Positions 8,241 to 17,403 of a DNA stretch of 64,000 nt are shown one piece after another (within the stretch, counting starts at the first letter, position 1; the number at the start of each line of letters is the position of its first letter). The position numbers were made by a program, and so were the translations under genes. The notes beneath the pieces are model-generated. The model did not search any database, was not told where the DNA came from, and worked only from the letters and a program-made list of their open reading frames with translations. This stretch comes from Oscillospiraceae bacterium (GTDB lineage Bacteria; Bacillota; Clostridia; Oscillospirales; Ruminococcaceae): positions 27,918-91,917 of the forward strand of contig DQFX01000070.1 of NCBI GenBank assembly GCA_003531585.1, given 5' to 3'.

Positions 8241-9438
8241 ACAGATCCTTGCCTTCTGTTACAATTTTATCGTAGAGCTTCAGATAGCCGTCGTCCGCTT
8301 CCTGGGTGCAGATTATGTAATCCTCGCCCCAGTACTCAACGTTGACCTTTCTGAACACAAGCTTGCCGCCCTGCACGATGAAAACTCCGCGCACATCGTC
8401 GTCGGTATAGCGCAGAGCGCTCTTTGATATTCTCAGACCTCCGTAGCTGTTCACGATGTACTTGAACTGCGCGGTGCGTCCGGACGCCACCGAAGCGGTC
8501 AGCGTATCGCACTCGAAAACGTACACAGCGGTTCCGTCGCCGCGGCCGGAATCGGTTATCGACACCACCTCGGCGGAGATCGGAGTCGGGTCGCTGGAAA
8601 CTCTCAGCGTGACCTCGCCTCCCTCGTTGCAGCCGAAAAGCTGCGACGAATCCATCACGGCGGCTACACGCCAGCGGTAGTCCGCAATGAGCTTCCCTAC
8701 CTCGCTGGAGCTTGAACCGAGATCAGGCTTGTCAAGTATCTCCTCGATCCGATCCGCTGTGATAGTGGTGGAATCTTCGATGCTCAGCTTGTCCTCGTAG
8801 CCGTCAACGCTGCTTACGAAGTAGCCCGCGCCGCCCGCCTCAATGTCCTGCACATCGCCGGACAGCATGGCTTCAAGCTGTGACGCGCGGCTCCTCAGGG
8901 AGCTTATCTTTGATTCGTAGCTTGCAATGTCTCCGCGGGATATCTCGCGCTTTGACAGTACGCCCAGCATCGCGTTTTCCTGTGCCTGAGCCGAGGAATA
9001 ATCTCCGTCTATCAGGCTTTCAAGTATCAGCGAATGCCGCTCGTTTATCTGGCTCGAAATAGTCTCAAGCTGATTATTGTCTGTGCCCACAAGGCGCTGA
9101 GCGTCGGTAAGCACCGCTATCTGCTCGTTTATCTTCTCTATCTCGCTGCGGCGTTCTATATCCGCTTCGCTGCGGTAACGTCTCGCGATGACCGAGCTTT
9201 TTCCGACCTTGGAGCCGTCCGAATGCTCGTAATCAACAACGCCTGTGCCGCTGTTATGGATCACCGTCTCATCGCGCAGGAACACGCCCTCGAACGGTAT
9301 GTCCTCCGTCATGCTGTAGGTGAACGCGGTCTCCGTGGTCACCTTTTCTCCGCCGGCAAAAAAGGCCTGACCGACAAAGAAAATCAGCACGAAAACGGAC
9401 AGCACAAAGACAATGATAGAGGTCCATGCGGAATCCAT
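8218..9438 (-). CDS. HlyD-like membrane-anchored adaptor, partner unknown
   Basis: 406 residues. One N-terminal transmembrane anchor (about 6-30, SIIVFVLSVFVLIFFVGQA) is followed by an extracytoplasmic part. A barrel-sandwich-like segment comes first (GVVDYEHSDGSKVGKSSVIA), then a coiled-coil hairpin region (about 95-200, including IEKINEQIAVLTDAQ and ISSLRSRASQLEAML), then a beta-rich C-terminus. This is the order seen in HlyD/membrane-fusion proteins. No ABC ATPase or permease is adjacent. The stop and start overlap hfq by one base (TAATG). The family assignment rests on architecture and is inferential; a role in envelope or division is possible from context only. Confidence 0.65.
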   Translation of the reverse strand: MDSAWTSIIVFVLSVFVLIFFVGQAFFAGGEKVTTETAFTYSMTEDIPFEGVFLRDETVIHNSGTGVVDYEHSDGSKVGKSSVIARRYRSEADIERRSEIEKINEQIAVLTDAQRLVGTDNNQLETISSQINERHSLILESLIDGDYSSAQAQENAMLGVLSKREISRGDIASYESKISSLRSRASQLEAMLSGDVQDIEAGGAGYFVSSVDGYEDKLSIEDSTTITADRIEEILDKPDLGSSSSEVGKLIADYRWRVAAVMDSSQLFGCNEGGEVTLRVSSDPTPISAEVVSITDSGRGDGTAVYVFECDTLTASVASGRTAQFKYIVNSYGGLRISKSALRYTDDDVRGVFIVQGGKLVFRKVNVEYWGEDYIICTQEADDGYLKLYDKIVTEGKDLYEGKVVE

Positions 9439-9683
9439 TACTCTTCTTCAGCCTTCTCGTAGGCGTCGAGGATAGAAATAGGCTTGAGGGGTGTTATCGT
9501 GGAAATAGCATGCTTATAAATAAGGTTCTGCTTTCCATCGGTGTCAAGAATGACTGTATAGTTGTCGAATCCCTTCACCACGCCCTTGAACTGGAATCCG
9601 TTAGTGATGTAGATAGTTACCGGGATCCTGTCCTTTCTTGCCTGATTCAGGAAAACGTCCTGTAAATTAATGTCCTTTGCCAT
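9438..9683 (-). CDS. hfq: RNA chaperone Hfq
   Basis: 81 residues, an Sm-like hexameric RNA chaperone. The Sm1 part (INLQDVFLNQARKDRIPVTIY, written here as the family-typical start) is followed by FKGVVKGFDNYTVIL, and the Sm2 motif YKHAISTI is intact, including the Lys-His pair of the proximal RNA face. The C-terminal tail is short and acidic, as in Firmicutes. The start follows AAAAGGTGG. It is the first gene after an AT-rich spacer carrying a promoter and is placed downstream of miaA, the same order as in many bacteria. Confidence 0.97.
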   Translation of the reverse strand: MAKDINLQDVFLNQARKDRIPVTIYITNGFQFKGVVKGFDNYTVILDTDGKQNLIYKHAISTITPLKPISILDAYEKAEEE

Positions 9684-9942
9684 AATTAACCACCTTTTCT
9701 TTCTCTGTAGTCAATAGGTGAAGCATTCCCCATGCTTCAATTGGTAAATATAGGAGCATAATATGCCACAAACGAGGTGCAAATGCGCATAGATATTCCT
9801 ATATAGACTAGTATAGCATACTTTTTCAAAAAAAGCTATAACTTTTTTAACTTTTTTCAAAAAAATATAGAAAAACTTCGTTAAAATCCGCAAAAAACCG
9901 GAATAATGCCCTATGCGATACCATATACTGTATATTTCCGGT
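9684..9942 (-). promoter_or_regulatory. miaA-hfq spacer with hfq promoter (extended -10)
   Basis: This 259-base AT-rich spacer has no gene. On the minus strand TGCTATACT (9810-9818) is a good extended -10; the -35 region is poor, which extended -10 promoters tolerate. The predicted leader is about 120 bases. Oligo-A/T runs at 9824-9875 lie upstream of the -10 and could act as a UP-like or curved element. Confidence 0.55.
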
Positions 9943-9943
9943 T
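9892..9943 (-). terminator. Possible terminator after miaA
   Basis: An 8-bp stem AACCGGAA/TTCCGGTT (9936-9943 with 9896-9903 read on the minus strand) closes a long 32-base loop and is followed by a T-run (9892-9897). It abuts the miaA stop codon. The long loop makes it a moderate candidate. Confidence 0.5.
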
Positions 9944-10872
9944 CATTTTTCTCTTTCGATGATCTCACGTGCCGCTGAAATCACATCCGGAAGTCCCTCC
10001 CCGGGTTGAATAATTATCCTGCTGAACCTGCTGTCCCGGCGGAACCATGTAAGCTGCCGCTTCGCATACTGCCGCGTGCGGAGCTTCAGTTCCTCAACGC
10101 ACTCCTCAAGCGATTTTTCTCCGCGGAAATACGGGTACAGCTCCTTGCAGCCTATAGCCTGAGCCGCAGTGGGGCGGTCGGGCTGTTCGAAACAGCGGCG
10201 CGCCTCCTGCTCCAGTCCGTTTTTCAACATTATGTCAACACGGCGGTTTATCCGCTCATGGAGCAGCTCCCGCGGCTCAAAATCCAGGGTCAGCAGAATG
10301 AACTCATACGGCGACGGCGCGTTCCTTGACTCACGCTTCGCCTGCGCGATGGTATGACCCGTCGTTTTGTAGACCTCCAGAGCGCGTATCACCCGGGACA
10401 CGTTGTTCTCGTGTAGCTCCGCCGCCGTCTCCGGGTCGACCTCGCGGAGCTTTTCAAGCAGCGCCGCAGCGCCGTTTTCCTCCGCAAATCTGCGAAGCTC
10501 GCCGCGATAGGCGTAGTCGCACTCCGAATCGTCGAACTGGAGATTATCCACGAACGACGAAATGTAAAGCCCGGTGCCGCCGCATATTACCGGAGTTTTC
10601 CCACGGGCGAGGATATCGTCGGCGCATTTCCCCGCCATGCCGACCCACTCCGCGACTGAAAAGCTCTGCGAGGGGTCAAGAAAATTCATCAGGTGATGAG
10701 GTATTCCCTGCTGCTCCTCCGGGGTTGCCTTTGCGCTTGCGACGTCCATATCTGTGTAGATCTGCATGCTGTCCGCGGAGATGACCTCCCCGCCGTACAG
10801 CTTCGCAAGCTCGACCGCAAGAGCCGTTTTGCCGGAGGCAGTCGGGCCGCTCACCACTATTATCTTGTTCAT
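9943..10872 (-). CDS. miaA: tRNA dimethylallyltransferase
   Basis: 309 residues. MiaA transfers dimethylallyl to N6 of A37 in tRNAs reading UNN codons, giving i6A, the substrate of MiaB encoded upstream in the same block. The P-loop GPTASGKT is at residues 9-16, followed by SADSMQIYTDMDVASAK and HHLMNFLDP. VICGGTGLYISS and the later RTRQYAKRQLTWFRRD are family signatures. Length matches the usual 300-320. It follows mutL by 16 bases. Confidence 0.96.
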   Translation of the reverse strand: MNKIIVVSGPTASGKTALAVELAKLYGGEVISADSMQIYTDMDVASAKATPEEQQGIPHHLMNFLDPSQSFSVAEWVGMAGKCADDILARGKTPVICGGTGLYISSFVDNLQFDDSECDYAYRGELRRFAEENGAAALLEKLREVDPETAAELHENNVSRVIRALEVYKTTGHTIAQAKRESRNAPSPYEFILLTLDFEPRELLHERINRRVDIMLKNGLEQEARRCFEQPDRPTAAQAIGCKELYPYFRGEKSLEECVEELKLRTRQYAKRQLTWFRRDSRFSRIIIQPGEGLPDVISAAREIIEREK

Positions 10873-10888
10873 ACTGCCTCCCTGTTTA

Positions 10889-12862
10889 TTATGTAACTCT
10901 GCCGAAATATCTCTCTATCTGCTTGCGTGATATCTGCGTCATGACCGGTCTGCCGTGCGGGCAGTAACGAATATCCGGGTTGTTGAATACCTCCTGAGCC
11001 AGCACCTGAAGCTCCAGGATATCGTTATCCTCGTTGCCGCGTATTGAAGCCTTGCAGGCGACGGTGTGCAGCATATCGTCGAAAAGCTCGCCCTCTGCAT
11101 TGGTGTTGCCCTGAGAAACTATCTTCGCGATACACTCGACTATCTCAGCCGGAGGTACCTTGTCCAGCATCTGCGGAAGCCCGGTCACACGCGCTTTTCC
11201 GTCGGTGAATTCCATTATGATTCCCACCTGCGCGAGCTTGTCGGCGTACTCCGACATTCCATTGAACTCCTCCGGCGTGAGGTAGACCTCCTCCGGCTGC
11301 ATGAGAAGCTGCGCGGAGCTGTCGAACCCCTTTTTCAGCCGCTCGAAATTAACACGCTCGTGCGCCGCATGCTTGTCAATAAGTATCATTCCCTCGGTGG
11401 ACTCGCACACGATGTAGGTCTTGAAAAGCTCGCCGACTACGCGTATCTGCTCCTTCGGCCGCTCCTGCGGAATTTCCGGAGTCGGCTCCTGCGGAACAGA
11501 TTCCGGCTTCTTCGCGAACGATTTCTCAGAGAGGAACGCGAAGCCCGGCAGGTCGGAAAGCGGAGTTTCCCTCGGCTCCGGCTTCTTTGCCGGGACAAGC
11601 TCCGGCATGTAGGTCTGTTCCGCCGCCGGAAGCGGCTGCGTGAACTGCGCGGGCTGCGGAGTTTCCTGGCGGAGCGTGAATTTCGGAGGCTCCCGCTTCT
11701 CCTGCGGGTAGATCACTGCGTCCCGTCCGGAGGGTATCGGCATGGTTTTAGGAGGTTCCTCTATGACCTGCGCGGATGCTGTCCGCAGCGGCTCCGAGGA
11801 CCTTGCGCGCTCCGGCTGCGGAATATTTTCGGCGCGGGCGGGGGTTGTGTTAAGTTTTATCTCGCGGCTCTCGTCGTAGCCCATCAGCGCGTTCTTCACC
11901 GCGAAGTACACCGCGTCGAAAACTATCTTCTCGTTGGTGAACCGCACCTCGGTCTTGGTCGGGTGGATATTAGCGTCCACCTGCGACGGGTCGGTATTAA
12001 CGCAAAGCACGCAGGACGGGAACTTCCCCACCATGATCGTGTTGCGGAATGCTTCCTCAAGCGCAGCGCAGCACAGCGGACTTTTCACGCTGCGCCCGTT
12101 CACGAAGAAATTCTGCATCGAACGGTTCGCCCGGGTGAACAGCGGAGAGGACACGTACCCCGTCACCGCCGTGTTCTGGTAGACGTTCTCCACCGGGATA
12201 AGCCCCGCCGCGAACTGCTTCCCGAACACCGCGTATACCGCGCTGTAATACTCGCCGTCGCCGCTGGAGAGCATTGTCTGCCTGCCGTCCCTGATGAACC
12301 TGAACGATATCCCAGGGTGGCTGAGCGCCAGCTTCTCAATGACCGAAGCGCAGTAGTTGCCCTCGGTCACGTCCTTTTTCAGGAACTTCAGACGCGCCGG
12401 AGTATTGTAGAACAGGTCGCGGATTATTATTGTAGTGCCGTCCGCGCAGCCAGCCCGGTCGTACTCCACCGGCTCGCCTGCCTCTATGCGGTAAATGCTG
12501 CCTAACTGATCCTCGCGCTGCTTTGTCAGCAGCTCCACGCGGCTGACCGCGCATACGGAGGCGAGAGCCTCACCGCGGAAGCCCAGCGTATTTATGCTGT
12601 CGAGGTCGTCCTGCGTGTAGACCTTACTTGTGGCATGCCGCATGAACGCGGTCGGTATATCCTCGTGGGAGATCCCGCAGCCGTCGTCCGTCACGCGAAG
12701 GTAGGATATTCCGCCGCGCTTGATCTCCACGGTTATCGAGGCAGCCCCCGCGTCGATGGAATTTTCCGCAAGCTCCTTTATCACCGAGGAGGGGCGCTCT
12801 ATGACCTCTCCGGCGGCGATAAGCTCGTATACGCTCTTGTCGAGCAGGTTGATTTTTGGCAT
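10889..12862 (-). CDS. mutL: DNA mismatch repair protein MutL (endonuclease type)
   Basis: 657 residues. The N-terminal GHKL ATPase has ENSIDAGA (about 33-40), DDGCGI and TLGFRGEALAS. A Pro/Glu-rich linker (about 345-470) follows. The C-terminal dimerisation domain carries the metal-dependent endonuclease motifs, DKHAAHERVNFE (a DQHA variant with Lys instead of Gln) and CPHGRP near the C-terminus. This is the nicking MutL of species without MutH. It lies directly downstream of mutS. Confidence 0.96.
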   Translation of the reverse strand: MPKINLLDKSVYELIAAGEVIERPSSVIKELAENSIDAGAASITVEIKRGGISYLRVTDDGCGISHEDIPTAFMRHATSKVYTQDDLDSINTLGFRGEALASVCAVSRVELLTKQREDQLGSIYRIEAGEPVEYDRAGCADGTTIIIRDLFYNTPARLKFLKKDVTEGNYCASVIEKLALSHPGISFRFIRDGRQTMLSSGDGEYYSAVYAVFGKQFAAGLIPVENVYQNTAVTGYVSSPLFTRANRSMQNFFVNGRSVKSPLCCAALEEAFRNTIMVGKFPSCVLCVNTDPSQVDANIHPTKTEVRFTNEKIVFDAVYFAVKNALMGYDESREIKLNTTPARAENIPQPERARSSEPLRTASAQVIEEPPKTMPIPSGRDAVIYPQEKREPPKFTLRQETPQPAQFTQPLPAAEQTYMPELVPAKKPEPRETPLSDLPGFAFLSEKSFAKKPESVPQEPTPEIPQERPKEQIRVVGELFKTYIVCESTEGMILIDKHAAHERVNFERLKKGFDSSAQLLMQPEEVYLTPEEFNGMSEYADKLAQVGIIMEFTDGKARVTGLPQMLDKVPPAEIVECIAKIVSQGNTNAEGELFDDMLHTVACKASIRGNEDNDILELQVLAQEVFNNPDIRYCPHGRPVMTQISRKQIERYFGRVT

Positions 12863-12951
12863 TAGTGCTCCGTTCTAAGCCCGTTACGGGCAATACAAAA
12901 TCGCTGGATCAAATACAGATCACAGACGCGCTTCACGGATTATTACAGCGA

Positions 12952-15543
12952 TTACAGCGTGTCCTTTATGTCCTTGAGGAACATCAGCGCGTCCATCGGG
13001 GACATGGTGTTGATATCTGCGGCGCGCAGCTTCGCGATGGCGTTCTGCTCGTTTATCGCGGTGAAGCTGAACTGATGATCCGCAGTCTTTTCGATGGTCT
13101 CGGAAAGCTTTGTCCTTCCGAGTTTTTCAAGCTCCACAAGCTCTTCCTTGGCGCGGTTTATCACCTTCTGCGGAAGTCCAGCCAGCTTTGCGACCTCGAT
13201 TCCGTAGCTGTCGTCCGTGCCGCCCTCGCATATCTTGTGAAGGAACCTCAGCTCGTCGCCGCGCTTGACCGCCGCAACGCTGAAATTCCGTATGCCGTCG
13301 TATTCCTTCTCCATCGAGATAAGCTCGTGATAGTGCGTCGCGAACAGCGTTTTGCAGCCGATAGCCTTTCCGCTGATGTACTCCGCGACCGCCTTCGCGA
13401 TGGAAATTCCGTCGAATGTCGATGTTCCCCTGCCTATCTCGTCAAGAATGACAAGGCTTTTTTTGGTGGCGTTCTTGAGTATCTCCGCGACTTCGTTCAT
13501 CTCTACCATGAACGTCGACTGCCCGGAGGTCAGGTCGTCGGACGCGCCCACACGGGTGAATATCTTATCCACTACGCCTATCTTCGCGTACTCCGCCGGG
13601 ACGAAGCAGCCTATCTGCGCCATCAGCACGATTATCGCGGTCTGCCGCATGAACGTGGATTTACCCGACATGTTCGGTCCGGTGATTATCATGAGCCGAT
13701 TGGAGTTCGTGTCGAGGTAGGTGTCGTTCGGCGTGAACGGGTGGTCGGTGAGCATTTTCTCAATGACCGGGTGGCGCCCGCCGCGTATCTCTATAACGCT
13801 GTCGAGGGTCATTTCCGGCTTTACATAGCCATTCTCGATGGATGCCTGCGCATAGCTGCACAGTACGTCCACCGCAGCGACCGCCGCAGCAGCCGCCTGA
13901 ACCGCTTCAAGCCGCGTTCCGATAAATTCGCGCACCTCGCCGAATATCGCCTGCTCCAGCGCGAGTATCTTGTCGTTAGCGCCGAGTATATCGGACTCGA
14001 CCTTCTTCAGCTCCTCGGTGATGTAGCGCTCGCCGGTGGTGAGGGTCTGCTTCCTTATGTAATGCGCCGGGACCTGGTCGAGCTGCCCCTTGGAAACCTC
14101 TATGTAATAGCCGAATACGCGGTTGTAACCGACTTTAAGCGTGCGTATCCCGGTGGCGGCGCGTTCACGCTCCTCGATTTCGGTCAGGATATCCTTGCCG
14201 CCGCCGGTTATCTTGCGCAGGCGGTCTATCTCCTCGTTGAAGCCGTCCTTGATAACGCCGCCGTCCTTGAGGGTCAGGGGCGGGTCGTCGACTATCGCGT
14301 TTTCTACCAGCGAGGAAACGTCGTTCAGCTCGTCTATCTCGCTGTTGAGCTTCCGGAAAAGCGCGCTGTCCACCCTGGAAATGCACTGCTTCAATCCCGG
14401 GAGCCGCGCGCAGGTCTGACCCAGCGCGTAGATATCCTTCGGGGACGCGGATTTGTACATTATGCGGGTCATGAGCCGCTCGAGGTCGTAGATGCCGTTC
14501 AGCGCGTCGCATATGTCGTAAAGCAGCGCGGAATCCTTCGTCAGAGCCTCCACCGCGTCGTGGCGCTTGAGTATCTCTGCGGGATTTATCAGCGGCTGCT
14601 CCAGCCATGTTTTAAGTTTGCGCCTGCCCATGGAGGTCACGGTCTTATCCAGCACCCACAGCAGCGAACCTCGCTTTTCCTTGGTGCGCATGGTCTCGGT
14701 CAGCTCGAGGTTTCGGCGGGTCGTGAGGTTCAGACCCATGAACTCGCCGTCGGCATGAACGGTCAGCGATACGAAGCGCTTTACGGTCGCCTTCTGGGTC
14801 TCGCCGAAGTAGCGGAACATCGCGCACAGCGCCTGACGTACCAGCGGCATTTCGGATATTCCAAGCTCCGCGCCGTTTTCGAACTGGTCGGTGATGACCG
14901 ACATATCCGAGCCGTCGAAGCTGCTTTCATCGAGCATTTCGCACAGACAGCGCTTGAGCCTGTCGCGCACGAAAGCGTGAACCTCTTTAAGGTCAAGGAA
15001 CGCCTGGTTTATAAGTATCTCCACCGGGCTGAATCTTGACAGCTCGGAGATGATATCCTGCTCGATGTCCTTGCCGTTCTTGCTGAAAACATGCACCTCG
15101 CCTGTGGAGATATCCGCGAACACCAGAGCTGCGGACTTCCGCTCCTCATCGGGGCAGATGCAGGCGATGTAGTTGTTGGAATCCTCGCTGAGCATGCTGG
15201 ATTCAATGACCGTTCCGGCGGTGACGAGCCGGATAACGTCGCGCTCAACCAGACCCTTTGAAGCCGCCGGGTCGGTGAGCTGCTCGCAGATAGCCACCTT
15301 GAATCCCTTGTCTATGAGCTTCTTTATGTATATCTCGCAGCTATGATAGGGAACGCCGCACATCGGCGAACCCGCACGGGAGGTCAGAGCAAGCTCAAGC
15401 TCCCGGGACACGTTCTCTGCGTCCTCGAAGAACATCTCGTAGAAATCCCCCAGCCGGAAGAACAGTATATAATCGCTGTACTTCTGCTTGATGTCAAGAT
15501 ACTGTTTCAGCATCGGGGACAGCTTATCCGATTCCTGCGCCAT
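12952..15543 (-). CDS. mutS: DNA mismatch repair protein MutS
   Basis: 863 residues. The mismatch-reading GDFYEMF (Phe-x-Glu, about residues 32-38), connector, lever and clamp domains are followed by the ABC-type ATPase with Walker A GPNMSGKST, the DEIGRGTSTFDG Walker B/D-loop and LFATHYHEL. The ATG at 15541-15543 is preferred to an in-frame GTG 9 bases upstream because that GTG is part of the AGGGAGGTG ribosome binding site. MutS recognises mispairs and recruits MutL, encoded 89 bases downstream. Confidence 0.97.
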   Translation of the reverse strand: MAQESDKLSPMLKQYLDIKQKYSDYILFFRLGDFYEMFFEDAENVSRELELALTSRAGSPMCGVPYHSCEIYIKKLIDKGFKVAICEQLTDPAASKGLVERDVIRLVTAGTVIESSMLSEDSNNYIACICPDEERKSAALVFADISTGEVHVFSKNGKDIEQDIISELSRFSPVEILINQAFLDLKEVHAFVRDRLKRCLCEMLDESSFDGSDMSVITDQFENGAELGISEMPLVRQALCAMFRYFGETQKATVKRFVSLTVHADGEFMGLNLTTRRNLELTETMRTKEKRGSLLWVLDKTVTSMGRRKLKTWLEQPLINPAEILKRHDAVEALTKDSALLYDICDALNGIYDLERLMTRIMYKSASPKDIYALGQTCARLPGLKQCISRVDSALFRKLNSEIDELNDVSSLVENAIVDDPPLTLKDGGVIKDGFNEEIDRLRKITGGGKDILTEIEERERAATGIRTLKVGYNRVFGYYIEVSKGQLDQVPAHYIRKQTLTTGERYITEELKKVESDILGANDKILALEQAIFGEVREFIGTRLEAVQAAAAAVAAVDVLCSYAQASIENGYVKPEMTLDSVIEIRGGRHPVIEKMLTDHPFTPNDTYLDTNSNRLMIITGPNMSGKSTFMRQTAIIVLMAQIGCFVPAEYAKIGVVDKIFTRVGASDDLTSGQSTFMVEMNEVAEILKNATKKSLVILDEIGRGTSTFDGISIAKAVAEYISGKAIGCKTLFATHYHELISMEKEYDGIRNFSVAAVKRGDELRFLHKICEGGTDDSYGIEVAKLAGLPQKVINRAKEELVELEKLGRTKLSETIEKTADHQFSFTAINEQNAIAKLRAADINTMSPMDALMFLKDIKDTL

Positions 15544-15576
15544 TTTCCGCACCTCCCTGTGAATTTGCCTTGTGAT

Positions 15577-15993
15577 TTAGCCGCAGCCGCCGCAGGTCGC
15601 GCAGCTTCCGGTGCAGCCGCTTGACTGTGTGGTCGGGCAGGTCATCGGGTCAGCGCCCTGGAGGGTCAGCGTGAGGACTGTGTTCACCTGGTTCATAAGG
15701 TCGTCCATTCCCTGCTTGGTAACGGTGAAAAGCGCCATGTTCTCGTTGGTCATGACCTTCTCGTATGCTTCCTGCATGTCTGCGTTCAGCTTCTGGAGCT
15801 TCTCCTTGTCCTGCTCCTCCTCCGGCTTGTTATACTCCATAGCGGCGTTCTGGCGGATAAGGTTGAACTCGCCGATGAGGTTCTGAAGCTCTGTATCCTC
15901 GTCGTTCGCCTTCTTTGCCTTTGCGTACTCGATATAGCGCTCGTCCTCCTGGATAGCCTTGCCGAGCTCTCTTACTGCCTGTATTGCGTCCAT
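15577..15993 (-). CDS. YlbF/YmcA (RicA-like) protein with Cys-rich tail
   Basis: 138 residues. The N-terminal and central part is a helical YlbF/YmcA domain (AVRELGKAIQEDERYIEYA, then LQNLIGEFNLIRQNAAMEY). The last 22 residues are Cys/Gly-rich with five cysteines (CPTTQSSGC, GSC, ATCGGC). In Bacillus the miaB neighbour YmcA (RicA) forms an Fe-S-binding complex with YlbF and YaaT that influences RNase Y maturation and development. The position between miaB and mutS matches ymcA. Whether it binds a cluster here is inference from the cysteine tail. Confidence 0.85.
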   Translation of the reverse strand: MDAIQAVRELGKAIQEDERYIEYAKAKKANDEDTELQNLIGEFNLIRQNAAMEYNKPEEEQDKEKLQKLNADMQEAYEKVMTNENMALFTVTKQGMDDLMNQVNTVLTLTLQGADPMTCPTTQSSGCTGSCATCGGCG

Positions 15994-16005
15994 AGTTGTT
16001 CTCCT

Positions 16006-17403
16006 TTACACTAGTTCTCCGATGAGCGCCCAGTTGAGCGCGTCGGTTATCTTCACATCAACGAAGCTGCCGATAAGCGACTTATCCCCGTCGAAGTCAA
16101 CGATTATATTCTGTATGCTCTTTCCGGTGAGACAGCCGTCCCGGGTCCTGCCCGGACCCTCGCACAGCACTCTCATGGTCCTGCCGATGTAGTCATGATA
16201 GGAAGAGCAGCCTATCTCGCCCTGCACTTCCAGCAGCTCGCGGAACCACCTGCCCTTCTCCTCCTGGGAAATCGGGTCGGGCATTTCCGCCGCCTTTGTT
16301 CCCTTGCGCGGGCTGTAGATGAACGTGAACAGCGAATCGTACTTCACCTCGCGGATAAGGCTGAGCGTCTCCTGGAAGTCCTCGTAGGTCTCGCCGGGGA
16401 AGCCGACGATGATGTCGGAGGTCAGCGCTACGTCCGGGATATGCTCCTTCGCGTAGTTTATCAGCTCCAGGTAGTGCTCCCGGGTGTAGCTGCGGTTCAT
16501 CAGCTTCAGTATACGGCTGCTGCCGCTCTGCACCGGAAGGTGGAAGTGCCTCGTTACCTTTTCGCACTCGGCGATGGTGTCGATAAGCTCGTGAGTAGCG
16601 TCCTTCGGGTGGCTGGACATGTAGCTTATCTTGAACTCCCCGGGTATCGCGTTTATGCGCCGCAGAAGCTCCGGGAAATCAACGTCGGTGCCCCTGCCGT
16701 AGCTGTTTACGTTCTGACCCAGCAGCAGCAGCTCCTTGTAGCCGTCTGCAACGAGCTGCTCCGCCTCGCGGACTATCTCCTCCGGGTCGCGGGAGCGCTC
16801 CCTGCCGCGTACGTACGGCACTATGCAGTAGGTGCAGAAGTTGTTGCAGCCGTACATTATCGGAATGCTCGCCTTGAGTTTGCTCTCCCGGCGAAGCGGT
16901 ATCCCCTCGGCGATAACGCCGTCCATCTGCGGTATTGATATCTGCCGCTTGTGGGTGGTCAGCGCCTCGTAAATTAGCTGCGGAAGCGTATGCAGAACGT
17001 GAGTTCCGAACACCATGTCCACATAGGGGAAGCTCTTTTTTATACGTTCCGTGATGTGCTCCTGCTGAACCATGCAGCCGCACACTCCGATGAGCATGTC
17101 CGGCTTGAGCTTTTTGTTGTGTTTGAGCGCGCCGAGATTTCCGAACACCCTGTCCTCGGCGTTTTCACGAACCGCGCAGGTATTGAAAAGCACGAGGTCG
17201 GCTCCGTCGGCGGAATCCGAGAATCCGTATCCCATCATCGCGAGCATGCCCTTTATCTTCTCGCCGTCGCTGACGTTCTGCTGGCAGCCGAAGCTGTGGA
17301 CGTGGGCTATCGGAGGCAGCTCCCGGGCGGAATTGAGTTCACGCACCTTTCCAGCATATTCCTTCTGTGCCGCTGTTTCCGCGGCAGTTACTTTTGTCGT
17401 CAT
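16006..17403 (-). CDS. miaB: tRNA-i6A37 methylthiotransferase MiaB
   Basis: 465 residues, a radical SAM enzyme that converts i6A37 to ms2i6A37 in tRNA. The N-terminal UPF0004 domain holds three auxiliary-cluster cysteines (SFGCQQN, FNTCAVRE, GVCGC). The radical SAM triad is CNNFCTYC, followed by VPYVRGRERSR. A C-terminal TRAM domain (about 395-460) ends the protein. The N-terminus has a roughly 30-residue extension before the domain. AAAGGA precedes the ATG. It is the first gene of the miaB-ylbF-mutS-mutL-miaA block, so the enzyme pair MiaA/MiaB is co-encoded. Confidence 0.96.
   Translation of the reverse strand: MTTKVTAAETAAQKEYAGKVRELNSARELPPIAHVHSFGCQQNVSDGEKIKGMLAMMGYGFSDSADGADLVLFNTCAVRENAEDRVFGNLGALKHNKKLKPDMLIGVCGCMVQQEHITERIKKSFPYVDMVFGTHVLHTLPQLIYEALTTHKRQISIPQMDGVIAEGIPLRRESKLKASIPIMYGCNNFCTYCIVPYVRGRERSRDPEEIVREAEQLVADGYKELLLLGQNVNSYGRGTDVDFPELLRRINAIPGEFKISYMSSHPKDATHELIDTIAECEKVTRHFHLPVQSGSSRILKLMNRSYTREHYLELINYAKEHIPDVALTSDIIVGFPGETYEDFQETLSLIREVKYDSLFTFIYSPRKGTKAAEMPDPISQEEKGRWFRELLEVQGEIGCSSYHDYIGRTMRVLCEGPGRTRDGCLTGKSIQNIIVDFDGDKSLIGSFVDVKITDALNWALIGELV

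Noticed and set aside
12856..15039. 727-codon open frame on the plus strand
   Set aside because: Antisense to mutS, whose motifs are unambiguous; low-complexity Leu/Val/Arg-rich translation typical of shadow frames.
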